64,000 bases of DNA from Osedax fenrisi (GCA_964019155.1 OZ025243.1:7743865-7807864); one strand, 5' to 3'; shown: positions 12,701 to 29,385, counted from the stretch's first letter. Notes: generated from the sequence alone by a model not told the origin. Numbers and translations: made by a program.

Positions 12701-15700
12701 TAGTTATACACTTGTGTATAGGTAACTCTAGTTATACACTTGTATATAGGTAACTCTAGTTATACACTTGTATATAGGTAACTCTAGTTATACACTAGTG
12801 TATATAGGTAACTCTAGTTATACACATGTATATAGGTAACTCTAGTTATACACTTGTATATAGGTAACTCTAGTTATACACTTGTATATAGGTAACTCTA
12901 GTTATACACTTGTGTATAGGTAACTCTAGTTATACACTTGTGTATAGGTAACTCTAGTTATACACATGTGTATAGGTAACTCTAGTTATACACTTGTATA
13001 TAGGTAACTCTAGTTATACACTAGTGTATATAGGTAACTCTAGTTATACACATGTATATAGGTAACTCTAGTTATACACACATGTATATAGGTAACTCTA
13101 GTTATACACATGTATATAGGTAACTCTAGTTATACACTTGTATATAGGTAACTCTAGTTATACACTTGTGTATAGGTAACTCTAGTTATACACATGTATA
13201 TAGGTAACTCTAGTTATACACACATGTATATAGGTAACTCTAGTTATACACATGTATATAGGTAACTCTAGTTATACACTTGTGTATAGGTAACTCTAGT
13301 TATACATATGTATATAGGTAACTCTAGTTATACACTTGTATATAGGTAACTCTAGTTATACACATGTATATAGGTAACTCTAGTTATACACACATGTATA
13401 TAGGTAACTCTAGTTATACACTTGTGTATAGGTAACTCTAGTTATACATATGTATATAGGTAACTCTAGTTATACACTTGTATATAGGTAACTCTAGTTA
13501 TACACATGTATATAGGTAACTCTAGTTATACACGTGTATATAGGTAACTCTAGTTATACACATGTATATAGGTAACTCTAGTTATACACGTGTATATAGG
13601 TAACTCTAGTTATACACATGTATATAGGTAACTCTAGTTATACACTTGTGTATAGGTAACTCTAGTTATACACTTGTATATAGGTAACTCTAGTTATACA
13701 CTTGTATATAGGTAACTCTAGTTATACACTAGTGTATATAGGTAACTCTAGTTATACACATGTATATAGGTAACTCTAGTTATACACTTGTATATAGGTA
13801 ACTCTAGTTATACACTTGTATATAGGTAACTCTAGTTATACACTTGTGTATAGGTAACTCTAGTTATACACTTGTGTTTAGGTAACTCTAGTTATACACA
13901 TGTGTATAGGTAACTCTAGGTATACACTTGTATATAGGTAACTCTAGTTATACACTAGTGTATATAGGTAACTCTAGTTATACACATGTATATAGGTAAC
14001 TCTAGTTATACACATGTATATAGGTAACTCTAGTTATACACTTGTATATATGTAACTCTAGTTATACACTTGTATATAGGTAACTCTAGTTATACACTTG
14101 TATATAGGTAACTCTAGTTATACACACATGTATATAGGTAACTCTAGTTATACACACTTGTATATAGGTAACTCTAGTTATACACGTGTATATAGGTAAC
14201 TCTAGTTATACACATGTATATAGGTAACTCTAGTTATACACGTGTATATAGGTAACTCTAGTTATACACTTGTGTATAGGTAACTCTAGTTATACACTTG
14301 TGTATATAGGTAACTCTAGTTATACACTTGTGTATATAGGTAACTCTAGTTATACACTTGTGTATATAGGTAACTCTAGTTATACACTTGTATATAGGTA
14401 ACTCTAGTTATACACTTGTATATATAGGTAACTCTAGTTATACACATGTATATAGGTAACTCTAGTTATACACTTGTGTATAGGTAACTCTAGTTATACA
14501 CTTGTATATAGGTAACTCTAGTTATACACTAGTGTATATAGGTAACTCTAGTTATACACATGTATATAGGTAACTCTAGTTATACACACATGTATATAGG
14601 TAACTCTAGTTATACACATGTATATAGGTAACTCTAGTTATACACTTGTATATAGGTAACTCTAGTTATACACTTGTGTATAGGTAACTCTAGTTATACA
14701 CATGTATATAGGTAACTCTAGTTATACACACATGTATATAGGTAACTCTAGTTATATACTAGTATATAGGTAACTCTAGTTATACACTTGTGTATATGTA
14801 ACTCTAGTTATACACTTGTATATAGGTAACTCTAGTTATACACTTGTATATAGGTAACTCTAGTGATACACTAGTGTATATAGGTAACTCTAGTGATACA
14901 CTTGTATATAGGTAACTCTAGTTATACACTTGTATATAGGTAACTCTAGTTATACACTTGTATATAGGTAACTCTAGTGATACACTTGTATATAGGTAAC
15001 TCTAGTTATACACTTGTGTATATAGGTAACTCTAGTTATACACTTGTATATAGGTAACTCTAGTTATACACTTGTATATAGGTAACTCTAGTTATACACA
15101 TGTATATAGGTAACTCTAGTTATACACTTGTATATAGGTAACTCTAGTTATACACTTGTGTATATAGGTAACTCTAGTTATACACTTGTATATAGGTAAC
15201 TCTAGTGATACACTTGTGTATAGGTAACTCTAGTTATACACTTGTATATAGGTAACTCTAGTTATACACTTGTATATAGGTAACTCTAGTTATACACTTG
15301 TGTATAGGTAACTCTAGTTATACACTTGTATATAGGTAACTCTAGTTATACACATGTATACAGGTAACTCTAGTTATACACATGTATATAGGTAACTCTA
15401 GTTATACACTTGTGTATAGGTAACTCTAGTTATACACTTGTGTATAGGTAACTCTAGTTATACATATATGTATATAGGTAACTCTAGTTATACACATGTG
15501 TATATAGGTAACTCTAGTTATACACTTGTGTATAGGTAACTCTAGTTATACACTTGTGTATATAGGTAACTCTTGTTATACACTTGTGTATAGGTAACTC
15601 TAGTTATACACTTGTATATAGGTAACTCTAGTTATACACTTGTGTATATAGGTAACTCTAGTGATACACTAGTGTATATAGGTAACTCTAGTGATACACT

Positions 15701-18700
15701 TGTATATAGGTAACTCTAGTTATACACTTGTATATAGGTAACTCTAGTTATACACTTGTATATAGGTAACTCTAGTTATACACTTGTGTATAGGTAACTC
15801 TAGTTATACACTTGTGTATATAGGTAACTCTAGTGATACACTAGTGTATATAGGTAACTCTAGTGATACACTTGTATATAGGTAACTCTAGTTATACACA
15901 TGTATATAGGTAACTCTAGTTATACACATATGTATATAGGTAACTCTAGTTATACACTTGTATATAGGTAACTCTAGTTATACACTTGTATATAGGTAAC
16001 TCTAGTTATACACATGTATACAGGTAACTCTAGTTATACACATGTATATAGGTAACTCTAGTTATACACTTGTGTATAGGTAACTCTAGTTATACACTTG
16101 TGTATAGGTAACTCTAGTTATACACATATGTATATAGGTAACTCTAGTTATACACATGTGTATATAGGTAACTCTAGTTATACACTTGTGTATAGGTAAC
16201 TCTAGTTATACACTTGTGTATAGGTAACTCTAGTTATACACATATGTATATAGGTAACTCTAGTTATACACATGTGTATATAGGTAACTCTAGTTATACA
16301 CTTGTGTATATAGGTAACTCTAGTGATACACTAGTGTATATAGGTAACTCTAGTGATACACTTGTATATAGGTAACTCTAGTTATACACTTGTATATAGG
16401 TAACTCTAGTTATACACTTGTGTATATAGGTAACTCTAGTTATACACTTGTGTATATAGGTAACTCTAGTGATACACTAGTGTATATAGGTAACTCTAGT
16501 GATACACTTGTATATAGGTAACTCTAGTTATACACTTGTATATAGGTAACTCTAGTTATACACTTGTGTATATAGGTAACTCTTGTTATACACTTGTGTA
16601 TAGGTAACTCTAGTTATACACTTGTATATAGGTAACTCTAGTTATACACTTGTGTATATAGGTAACTCTAGTGATACACTAGTGTATATAGGTAACTCTA
16701 GTGATACACTTGTATATAGGTAACTCTAGTTATACACTTGTATATAGGTAACTCTAGTTATACACTTGTATATAGGTAACTCTAGTTATACACTTGTGTA
16801 TAGGTAACTCTAGTTATACACTTGTGTATATAGGTAACTCTAGTGATACACTAGTGTATATAGGTAACTCTAGTTATACACTTGTGTATAGGTAACTCTA
16901 GTTATACACTTGTGTATAGGTAACTCTAGTTATACACTTGTGTATAGGTAACTCTAGTTATACACTTGTATATAGGTAACTCTAGTTATACACTTGTGTA
17001 TAGGTAACTCTAGTTATACACTTGTGTATATAGGTAACTCTAGTTATACACTTGTATATAGGTAACTCTAGTTATACACTTGTATATAGGTAACTCTAGT
17101 TATACACTTGTATATAGGTAACTCTAGTTATACACTAGTGTATATAGGTAACTCTAGTTATACACTAGTGTATATAGGTAACTCTAGTTATACACTTGTA
17201 TATAGGTAACTCTAGTTATACACATGTGTGTATAGGTAACTCTAGTTATACACGTGTGTATATAGGTAACTCTAGTTATACACATGTATATAGGTAACTC
17301 TAGTTATACACTTGTGTATAGGTAACTCTAGTTATACACTTGTGTATAGGTAACTCTAGTTATACACTTGTATATAGGTAACTCTAGTTATACACTTGTG
17401 TATATAGGTAACTCTAGTTATACACATGTATATAGGTAACTCTAGTTATACACTTGTATATAGGTAACTCTAGTTATACACTTGTGTATATAGGTAACTC
17501 TAGTGATACACTAGTGTATATAGGTAACTCTAGTGATACACTTGTATATAGGTAACTCTAGTTATACACATGTATATAGGTAACTCTAGTTATACACATA
17601 TGTATATAGGTAACTCTAGTTATACACTTGTGTATATAGGTAACTCTAGTGATACACTTGTATATAGGTAACTCTAGTTATACACATGTATATAGGTAAC
17701 TCTAGTTATACACATATGTATATAGGTAACTCTAGTTATACACTTGTGTATATAGGTAACTCTAGTTATACACTTGTATATAGGTAACTCTAGTTATACA
17801 CATGTGTATAGGTAACTCTAGTTATACACTTGTATATAGGTAACTCTAGTTATACACATGTGTATAGGTAACTCTAGTTATACACTTGTGTATATAGGTA
17901 ACTCTAGTGATACACTAGTGTATATAGGTAACTCTAGTGATACACTTGTATATAGGTAACTCTAGTTATACACTTGTATATAGGTAACTCTAGTTATACA
18001 CTTGTGTATATAGGTAACTCTTGTTATACACTTGTGTATAGGTAACTCTAGTTATACACTTGTATATAGGTAACTCTAGTTATACACTTGTGTATATAGG
18101 TAACTCTAGTTATACACTTGTATATAGGTAACTCTAGTTATACACTTGTGTATAGGTAACTCTAGTTATACACATGTATACAGGTAACTCTAGTTATACA
18201 CATGTATATAGGTAACTCTAGTTATACACTTGTATATAGGTAACTCTAGTTATACACTTGTGTATATAGGTAACTCTAGTGATACACTAGTGTATATAGG
18301 TAACTCTAGTGATACACTTGTATATAGGTAACTCTAGTTATACACATGTATATAGGTAACTCTAGTTATACACATATGTATATAGGTAACTCTAGTTATA
18401 CACTTGTATATAGGTAACTCTAGTTATACACTTGTATATAGGTAACTCTAGTTATACACTAGTGTATATAGGTAACTCTAGTGATACACTTGTATATAGG
18501 TAACTCTAGTTATACACATGTATATAGGTAACTCTAGTTATACACATATGTATATAGGTAACTCTAGTTATACACTTGTATATAGGTAACTCTAGTTATA
18601 CACTTGTGTATAGGTAACTCTAGTTATACACATGTGTATAGGTAACTCTAGTTATACACTAGTATATAGGTAACTCTAGTTATACACTTGTATATATAGG

Positions 18701-21700
18701 TAACTCTAGTTATACACTTGTGTATAGGTAACTCTAGTTATACACATGTGTATAGGTAACTCTAGTTATACACTAGTATATAGGTAACTCTAGTTATACA
18801 CTTGTATATATAGGTAACTCTAGTTATACACTTGTGTATAGGTAACTCTAGTTATACACACATGTATATAGGTAACTCTAGTGATACACTTGTATATATA
18901 GGTAACTCTAGTTATACACTTGTGTATAGGTAACTCTAGTTATACACACATGTATATAGGTAACTCTAGTGATACACTAGTGTATATAGGTAACTCTAGT
19001 TATACACTTGTATATAGGTAACTCTAGTTATACACTTGTATATAGGTAACTCTAGTTATACACTTGTGTATAGGTAACTCTAGTTATACACTTGTATATA
19101 GGTAACTCTAGTTATACACTTGTATATATAGGTAACTCTAGTTATACACTTGTGTATAGGTAACTCTAGTTATACACACATGTATATAGGTAACTCTAGT
19201 GATACACTTGTGTATAGGTAACTCTAGTTATACACTTGTGTATATAGGTAACTCTAGTTATACACATGTATATAGGTAACTCTAGTTATACACTTGTGTA
19301 TAGGTAACTCTAGTTATACACTTGTGTATAGGTAACTCTAGTGATACACTTGTATATAGGTAACTCTAGTTATACACATGTATATAGGTAACTCTAGTTA
19401 TACACTTGTATATAGGTAACTCTAGTTATACACATGTATATAGGTAACTCTAGTTATACACTTGTATATAGGTAACTCTAGTTATACACTTGTATATAGG
19501 TAACTCTAGTTATACACTTGTGTATAGGTAACTCTAGTTATACACTTGTATATAGGTAACTCTAATTATACACTTGTATATAGGTAACTCTAGTTATACA
19601 CATGTGTGTATAGGTAACTCTAGTTATACACGTGTGTATATAGGTAACTCTAGTTATACACATGTATATAGGTAACTCTAGTTATACACTTGTGTATAGG
19701 TAACTCTAGTTATACACTTGTATATAGGTAACTCTAGTTATACACTTGTGTATAGGTAACTCTAGTTATACACTTGTATATAGGTAACTCTAGTTATACA
19801 CATGTATATAGGTAACTCTAGTTATACACTTGTATATAGGTAACTCTAGTTATACACTTGTATATATAGGTAACTCTAGTTATACACTTGTGTATAGGTA
19901 ACTCTAGTTATACACATGTATATAGGTAACTCTAGTTATACACTTGTATATAGGTAACTCTAGTTATACACTTGTATATAGGTAACTCTAGTTATACACT
20001 AGTGTATATAGGTAACTCTAGTTATACACTTGTGTATAGGTAACTCTAGTTATACACATGTATATAGGTAACTCTAGTTATACACTTGTGTATAGGTAAC
20101 TCTAGTTATACACGTGTGTATATAGGTAACTCTAGTTATACACTTGTGTATATAGGTAACTCTAGTTATACACTTGTGTATAGGTAACTCTAGTTATACA
20201 CTTGTATATAGGTAACGCTAGTTATACACTTGTATATAGGTAACTCTAGTTATACACTTGTGTATAGGTAACTCTAGTTATACACTTGTATATAGGTAAC
20301 TCTAGTTATACACTTGTATATAGGTAACTCTAGTTATACACTTGTATATAGGTAACTCTAGTTATACACTAGTGTATAGGTAACTCTAGTTATACACTTG
20401 TATATAGGTAACTCTAGTTATACACTTGTATATAGGTAACTCTAGTTACACACTTGTATATAGGTAACTCTAGTTATACACTAGTGTATATAGGTAACTC
20501 TAGTTATACACTTGTATATAGGTAACTCTAGTTATACACTTGTATATAGGTAACTCTAGTTATACACTTGTATATAGGTAACTCTAGTGATACACTTGTA
20601 TATAGGTAACTCTAGTTATACACATGTATATAGGTAACTCTAGTTATACACTTGTATATAGGTAACTCTAGTTATACACTTGTATATAGGTAACTCTAGT
20701 TATACACTTGTATATAGGTAACTCTAGTTATACACTTGTATATAGGTAACTCTAGTTATACACTTGTGTATATAGGTAACTCTAGTTATACACTTGTATA
20801 TAGGTAACTCTAGTTATACACTTGTATATAGGTAACTCTAGTTATACACTTGTATATAGGTAACTCTAGTTATACACTTGTATATAGGTAACTCTAGTTA
20901 TACATATGTATATAGGTAACTCTAGTTATACACATATGTATATAGGTAACTCTAGTTATACACTTGTGTATATAGGTAACTCTAGTTATACACATGTATA
21001 TAGGTAACTCTAGTTATACACTTGTATATAGGTAACTCTAGTTATACACTTGTGTATAGGTAACTCTAGTGATACACTAGTGTATATAGGTAACGCTAGT
21101 TATACACATGTATATAGGTAACTCTAGTTATACACTTGTATATAGGTAACTATAGTTATACACTTGTGTATATAGGTAACTCTAGTTATACACTTGTATA
21201 TAGGTAACTCTAGTTATACACTTGTATATAGGTAACTCTAGTTATACACTTGTATATAGGTAACTCTAGTTATACACTTGTATATAGGTAACTCTAGTTA
21301 TACATATGTATATAGGTAACTCTAGTTATACACATATGTATATAGGTAACTCTAGTTATACACTTGTGTATAGGTAACTCTAGTGATACACTAGTGTATA
21401 TAGGTAACTCTAGTTATACACATGTATATAGGTAACTCTAGTTATACACTTGTATATATAGGTAACTCTAGTTATACACATGTATATAGGTAACTCTAGT
21501 TATACACTTGTATATAGGTAACTCTAGTTATACACACTTGTATATAGGTAACTCTAGTTATACACTTGTATATAGGTAACTCTAGTTATACACTTGTATA
21601 TAGGTAACTCTAGTTATACACTTGTATATAGGTAACTCTAGTTATACACTTGTATATAGGTAACTCTAGTTATACACTTGTATATAGGTAACTCTAGTTA

Positions 21701-24700
21701 TACACATATGTATAGGTAACTCTAGTTATACACTTGTATATAGGTAACTCTAGTTATACACATGTATATAGGTAACTCTAGTGATACACACTTGTATATA
21801 TAGGTAACTCTAGTTATACACTTGTATATAGGTAACTCTAGTTATACACACATGTATATAGGTAACTCTAGTTATACACATATGTATAGGTAACTCTAGT
21901 TATACACTTGTATATAGGTAACTCTAGTTATACACATGTATATAGGTAACTCTAGTGATACACACTTGTATATATAGGTAACTCTAGTTATACACTTGTA
22001 TATAGGTAACTCTAGTTATACACACATGTATATAGGTAACTCTAGTTATACACTTGTGTATAGGTAACTCTAGTTATACACTTGTGTATAGGTAACTCTA
22101 GTTATACACTTGTATATAGGTAACTCTAGTTATACACTTGTATATAGGTAACTCTAGTTATACACACTTGTATATAGGTAACTCTAGTTATACACTTGTA
22201 TATAGGTAACTCTAGTTATACACATATGTATAGGTAACTCTAGTTATACACTTGTATATAGGTAACTCTAGTTATACACATGTATATAGGTAACTCTAGT
22301 GATACACACTTGTATATATAGGTAACTCTAGTTATACACTTGTATATAGGTAACTCTAGTTATACACACATGTATATAGGTAACTCTAGTTATACACTTG
22401 TGTATAGGTAACTCTAGTTATACACTTGTATATAGGTAACTCTAGTTATACACATATGTATAGGTAACTCTAGTTATACACTTGTATATAGGTAACTCTA
22501 GTGATACACTAGTGTATATAGGTAACGCTAGTTATACACATGTATATAGGTAACTCTAGTTATACACTTGTATATAGGTAACTCTAGTTATACACTTGTG
22601 TATAGGTAACTCTAGTTATACACATGTATATAGGTAACTCTAGTTATACACTTGTGTATATAGGTAACTCTAGTTATACACATGTGTATAGGTAACTCTA
22701 GTTATACACTTGTGTATAGGTAACTCTAGTTATACACTTGTATATAGGTAACTCTAGTTATACACTTGTATATAGGTAACTCTAGTTATACACTTGTGTA
22801 TAGGTAACTCTAGTTATACACTTGTATATAGGTAACTCTAGTTATACACTTGTATATAGGTAACTCTAGTTATACATATGTATATAGGTAACTCTAGTTA
22901 TACACATATGTATATAGGTAACTCTAGTTATACACTTGTGTATATAGGTAACTCTAGTTATACACATGTATATAGGTAACTCTAGTTATACACTTGTATA
23001 TAGGTAACTCTAGTTATACACTTGTGTATATAGGTAACTCTAGTTATACACTTGTGTATAGGTAACTCTAGTTATACACACATGTATATAGGTAACTCTA
23101 GTTATACACTTGTATATAGGTAACTCTAGTTATACACTTGTATATAGGTAACTCTAGTGATACACTAGTGTATATAGGTAACGCTAGTTATACACATGTA
23201 TATAGGTAACTCTAGTTATACACTTGTATATAGGTAACTCTAGTTATACACTTGTATATAGGTAACTCTAGTTATACACTTGTGTATAGGTAACTCTAGT
23301 GATACACTAGTGTATATAGGTAACGCTAGTTATACACATGTATATAGGTAACTCTAGTTATACACTTGTATATAGGTAACTCTAGTTATACACACATGTA
23401 TATAGGTAACTCTAGTTATACACATATGTATAGGTAACTCTAGTTATACACTTGTATATAGGTAACTCTAGTGATACACTAGTGTATATAGGTAACGCTA
23501 GTTATACACATGTATATAGGTAACTCTAGTTATACACTTGTATATAGGTAACTCTAGTTATACACACATGTATATAGGTAACTCTAGTTATACACATATG
23601 TATAGGTAACTCTAGTTATACACTTGTATATAGGTAACTCTAGTGATACACTAGTGTATATAGGTAACGCTAGTTATACACATGTATATAGGTAACTCTA
23701 GTGATACACTAGTGTATATAGGTAACGCTAGTTATACACATGTATATAGGTAACTCTAGTTATACACTTGTATATAGGTAACTCTAGTTATACACTTGTG
23801 TATAGGTAACTCTAGTTATACACTTGTGTATATAGGTAACTCTAGTTATACACTTGTATATAGGTAACTCTAGTTATACACTTGTGTATAGGTAACTCTA
23901 GTTATACACTTGTGTATATAGGTAACTCTAGTTATACACTTGTATATAGGTAACTCTAGTTATACACTTGTATATAGGTAACTCTAGTTATACACTTGTA
24001 TATAGGTAACTCTAGTTATACACTTGTATATAGGTAACTCTAGTTATACATATGTATATAGGTAACTCTAGTTATACACATATGTATATAGGTAACTCTA
24101 GTTATACACTTGTGTATATAGGTAACTCTAGTTATACACATGTATATAGGTAACTCTAGTTATACACTTGTGTATATAGGTAACTCTAGTTATACACTTG
24201 TGTATAGGTAACTCTAGTTATACACTTGTATATAGGTAACTCTAGTTATACACTTGTGTATATAGGTAACTCTAGTTATACACTTGTATATAGGTAACTC
24301 TAGTTATACACTTGTGTATATAGGTAACTCTAGTTATACACATGTATATAGGTAACTCTAGTTATACACTTGTGTATATAGGTAACTCTAGTTATACACT
24401 TGTGTATAGGTAACTCTAGTTATACACTTGTATATAGGTAACTCTAGTTATACACTTGTGTATATAGGTAACTCTAGTTATACACTTGTATATAGGTAAC
24501 TCTAGTTATACACTTGTATATAGGTAACTCTAGTTATACACTTGTATATAGGTAACTCTAGTTATACATATGTATATAGGTAACTCTAGTTATACACATA
24601 TGTATATAGGTAACTCTAGTTATACACTTGTGTATATAGGTAACTCTAGTTATACACATGTATATAGGTAACTCTAGTTATACACTTGTGTATATAGGTA

Positions 24701-27700
24701 ACTCTAGTTATACACTTGTATATAGGTAACTCTAGTTATACACTTGTGTATAGGTAACTCTAGTTATACACTTGTGTATATAGGTAACTCTAGTTATACA
24801 CATGTATATAGGTAACTCTAGTTATACACATGTATATAGGTAACTCTAGTTATACACTTGTGTATAGGTAACTCTAGTTATACACTTGTATATAGGTAAC
24901 TCTAGTTATACACTTGTGTATAGGTAACTCTAGTTATACACTTGTGTATATAGGTAACTCTAGTTATACACTTGTGTATATAGGTAACTCTAGTTATACA
25001 CTTGTATATAGGTAACTCTAGTTATACACTTGTATATAGGTAACTCTAGTTATACACTTGTATATAGGTAACTCTAGTTATACACTTGTATATAGGTAAC
25101 TCTAGTTATACATATGTATATAGGTAACTCTAGTTATACACATATGTATATAGGTAACTCTAGTTATACATTTGTGTATATAGGTAACTCTAGTTATACA
25201 CATGTATATAGGTAACTCTAGTTATACACTTGTGTATATAGGTAACTCTAGTTATACACTTGTGTATAGGTAACTCTAGTTATACACTTGTATATAGGTA
25301 ACTCTAGTTATACATATGTATATAGGTAACTCTAGTTATACACATATGTATATAGGTAACTCTAGTTATACACTTGTGTATATAGGTAACTCTAGTTATA
25401 CACATGTATATAGGTAACTCTAGTTATACACTTGTGTATATAGGTAACTCTAGTTATACACTTGTGTATAGGTAACTCTAGTTATACACTTGTATATAGG
25501 TAACTCTAGTTATACACTTGTGTATATAGGTAACTCTAGTTATACACTTGTATATAGGTAACTCTAGTTATACACTTGTGTATAGGTAACTCTAGTTATA
25601 CACTTGTGTATATAGGTAACTCTAGTTATACACTTGTATATAGGTAACTCTAGTTATACACTTGTATATAGGTAACTCTAGTTATACACTTGTATATAGG
25701 TAACTCTAGTTATACACTTGTATATAGGTAACTCTAGTTATACATATGTATATAGGTAACTCTAGTTATACACATATGTATATAGGTAACTCTAGTTATA
25801 CACTTGTGTATATAGGTAACTCTAGTTATACACATGTATATAGGTAACTCTAGTTATACACTTGTGTATATAGGTAACTCTAGTTATACACTTGTATATA
25901 GGTAACTCTAGTTATACACTTGTATATAGTTAACTCTAGTTATACACTTGTATATAGGTAACTCTAGTTATACACTTGTGTATAGGTAACTCTAGTGATA
26001 CACTAGTGTATATAGGTAACGCTAGTTATACACATGTATATAGGTAACTCTAGTTATACACTTGTATATAGGTAACTATAGTTATACACTTGTGTATATA
26101 GGTAACTCTAGTTATACACATGTGTATAGGTAACTCTAGTTATACACTAGTGTATATAGGTAACTCTAGTTATACACTTGTATATAGGTAACTCTAGTTA
26201 TACACTTGTATATAGGTAACTCTAGTTATACACATGTATATAGGTAACTCTAGTTATACACATGTATATAGGTAACTCTAGTTATACACTTGTATATAGG
26301 TAACTCTAGTTATACACTTGTGTATATAGGTAACTCTAGTTATACACTTGTGTATAGGTAACTCTAGTGATACACTAGTGTATATAGGTAACGCTAGTTA
26401 TACACATGTATATAGGTAACTCTAGTTATACACTTGTATATAGGTAACTATAGTTATACACTTGTGTATATAGGTAACTCTAGTTATACACATGTATATA
26501 GGTAACTCTAGTGATACACATGTGTATAGGTAACTCTAGTTATACACTAGTGTATATAGGTAACTCTAGTTATACACTTGTATATAGGTAACTCTAGTTA
26601 TACACATGTATATAGGTAACTCTAGTTATACACATGTATATAGGTAACTCTAGTTATACACTTGTATATAGGTAACTCTAGTTATACACTTGTGTATATA
26701 GGTAACTCTAGTTATACACTTGTATATAGGTAACTCTAGTTATACACTTGTATATAGGTAACTCTAGTTATACACTTGTATATAGGTAACTCTAGTTATA
26801 CACTTGTATATAGGTAACTCTAGTTATACATATGTATATAGGTAACTCTAGTTATACACATATGTATATAGGTAACTCTAGTTATACACTTGTGTATATA
26901 GGTAACTCTAGTTATACACATGTATATAGGTAACTCTAGTTATACACTTGTATATAGGTAACTCTAGTTATACACTTGTGTATATAGGTAACTCTAGTTA
27001 TATACACATGTATATAGGTAACTCTAGTTATACACTTGTGTATAGGTAACTCTAGTTATACACTTGTATATAGGTAACTCTAGTTATACACTTGTATATA
27101 GGTAACTCTAGTTATACACATGTGTATATAGGTAACTCTAGTTATACACTTGTATATAGGTAACTCTAGTTATACATATGTATATAGGTAACTCTAGTTA
27201 TACACATATGTATATAGGTAACTCTAGTTATACACTTGTGTATATAGGTAACTCTAGTTATACACATGTATATAGGTAACTCTAGTTATACACTAGTGTG
27301 TATAGGTAACTCTAGTTATACACTTGTATATAGGTAACTCTAGTTATACACATGTGTATATAGGTAACTCTAGTTATACACTTGTATATAGGTAACTCTA
27401 GTTATACACTTGTATATAGGTAACTCTAGTTATACACTTGTGTATATAGGTAACTCTAGTTATACACTTGTATATAGGTAACTCTAGTTATACACTTGTA
27501 TATAGGTAACTCTAGTTATATACTTGTGTATAGGTAACTCTAGTTATACACTTGTATATAGGTAACTCTAGTTATACACATGTGTATATAGGTAACTCTA
27601 GTTATACACTTGTATATAGGTAACTCTAGTGATACACTTGTATATAGGTAACTCTAGTTATACATATGTATATAGGTAACTCTAGTTATACACACTTGTA

Positions 27701-28490
27701 TATAGGTAACTCTAGTTATACACACATGTATATAGGTAACTCTAGTTATACACATATGTATAGGTAACTCTAGTTATACACTTGTGTATAGGTAACTCTA
27801 GTTATACACTTGTATATAGGTAACTCTAGTTATACACTTGTATATAGGTAACTCTAGTTATACACTTGTGTATAGGTAACTCTAGTTATACACTTGTATA
27901 TAGGTAACTCTAGTTATACACTTGTGTATATAGGTAACTCTAGTTATACACTTGTATATAGGTAACTCTAGTTATACACATGTATATAGGTAACTCTAGT
28001 GATACACTAGTGTATATAGGTAACTCTAGTTATACACTTGTATATAGGTAACTCTAGTTATACACTTGTATATAGGTAACTCTAGTTATACACTTGTGTA
28101 TATAGGTAACTCTAGTTATACACTTGTATATAGGTAACTCTAGTTATACACTTGTGTATAGGTAACTCTAGTTATACACTAGTGTATATAGGTAACTCTA
28201 GTTATACACTTGTATATATAGGTAACTCTAGTTATACACATGTATATAGGTAACTCTAGTTATACAATTGTATATAGGTAACTCTAGTTATACACTAGTG
28301 TATAGGTAACTCTAGTTATACACTTGTATATAGGTAACTCTAGTTATACACATATGTATATAGGTAACTCTAGTTATACACGTGTATATAGGTAACTCTA
28401 GTTATATAAATATAACTAGGTATTAGTATGGGTTGTATACATTTATACATGAGGGTGCAATATTATATATAATATTATAATATACTCCAC

Positions 28491-28526
<36 letters not shown>

Positions 28527-29003
28527 TGGTATGCCTAGTCCTCATGTCTACATATCATTTGTGACCACTTCTATTCTTCTAGGATTAGATACATCGTTGT
28601 TGCTAATTAAGTTTAGAAAATGTATACTGTTTTTTTTGTTTAATTTGTTTCCTAATTAATTTTAAACTCTTATACATATATTTGTTCTTGATTATCTTAC
28701 TTTTTGGAGGGTACCCCTACTTTTTATTTTAGTGTCATTTATTGTATTTTTATTCTAAAAATAAAATGTCATTATTATATTATTGTTTTATTTGTATCCG
28801 AATGAATATGCTGATATATGGCACTGCACATACGTGTCAAGAGGTTCGAATCAATAAAGATTATCGCTTTCACTGATCCTCCTTGGACTTTGTCTATAAA
28901 TTTATTTCTATCCATTCATTCAAACATATATTTTATGTAATCAATTATATAAATATATATCAAGAATTAATCAGTATATACACACGTTATATATGCTATA
29001 GGC

Positions 29004-29073
<70 letters not shown>

Positions 29074-29385
29074 AACACCATTATTTACATGTATTATATA
29101 TATATATATATATATATTCAACTCCGGAAGTGGTAAACAACAATTAACTATATTATAAACAGCGCTTACACAACAAAGTTTTATAATTACAAAATTACTC
29201 TATAATTAAGCTATAGATGTAAACTTCTATACAGAAACCTATACATATCCGTATACAGGAGCCTATAGGCTTCTGCTATATATGCTACGGGATATATTGC
29301 GTATATATAGCGTAACTTCATTGTACGGTATGCGTATATAATATATACTATATATGTATTCATACGCGCATTATCTATTTTATAA

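Noticed and set aside
9780..28405. CRISPR-like or centromeric/telomeric array
   Set aside because: There are no unique spacers, the unit is too short for a typical centromeric satellite, the sequence is unlike TTAGGG-type telomeres, and the array starts at an exon donor inside a gene.
28840..28860. GGTTCGAATC as a pol III B box of a second tRNA or SINE
   Set aside because: No A box or foldable arms lie upstream.
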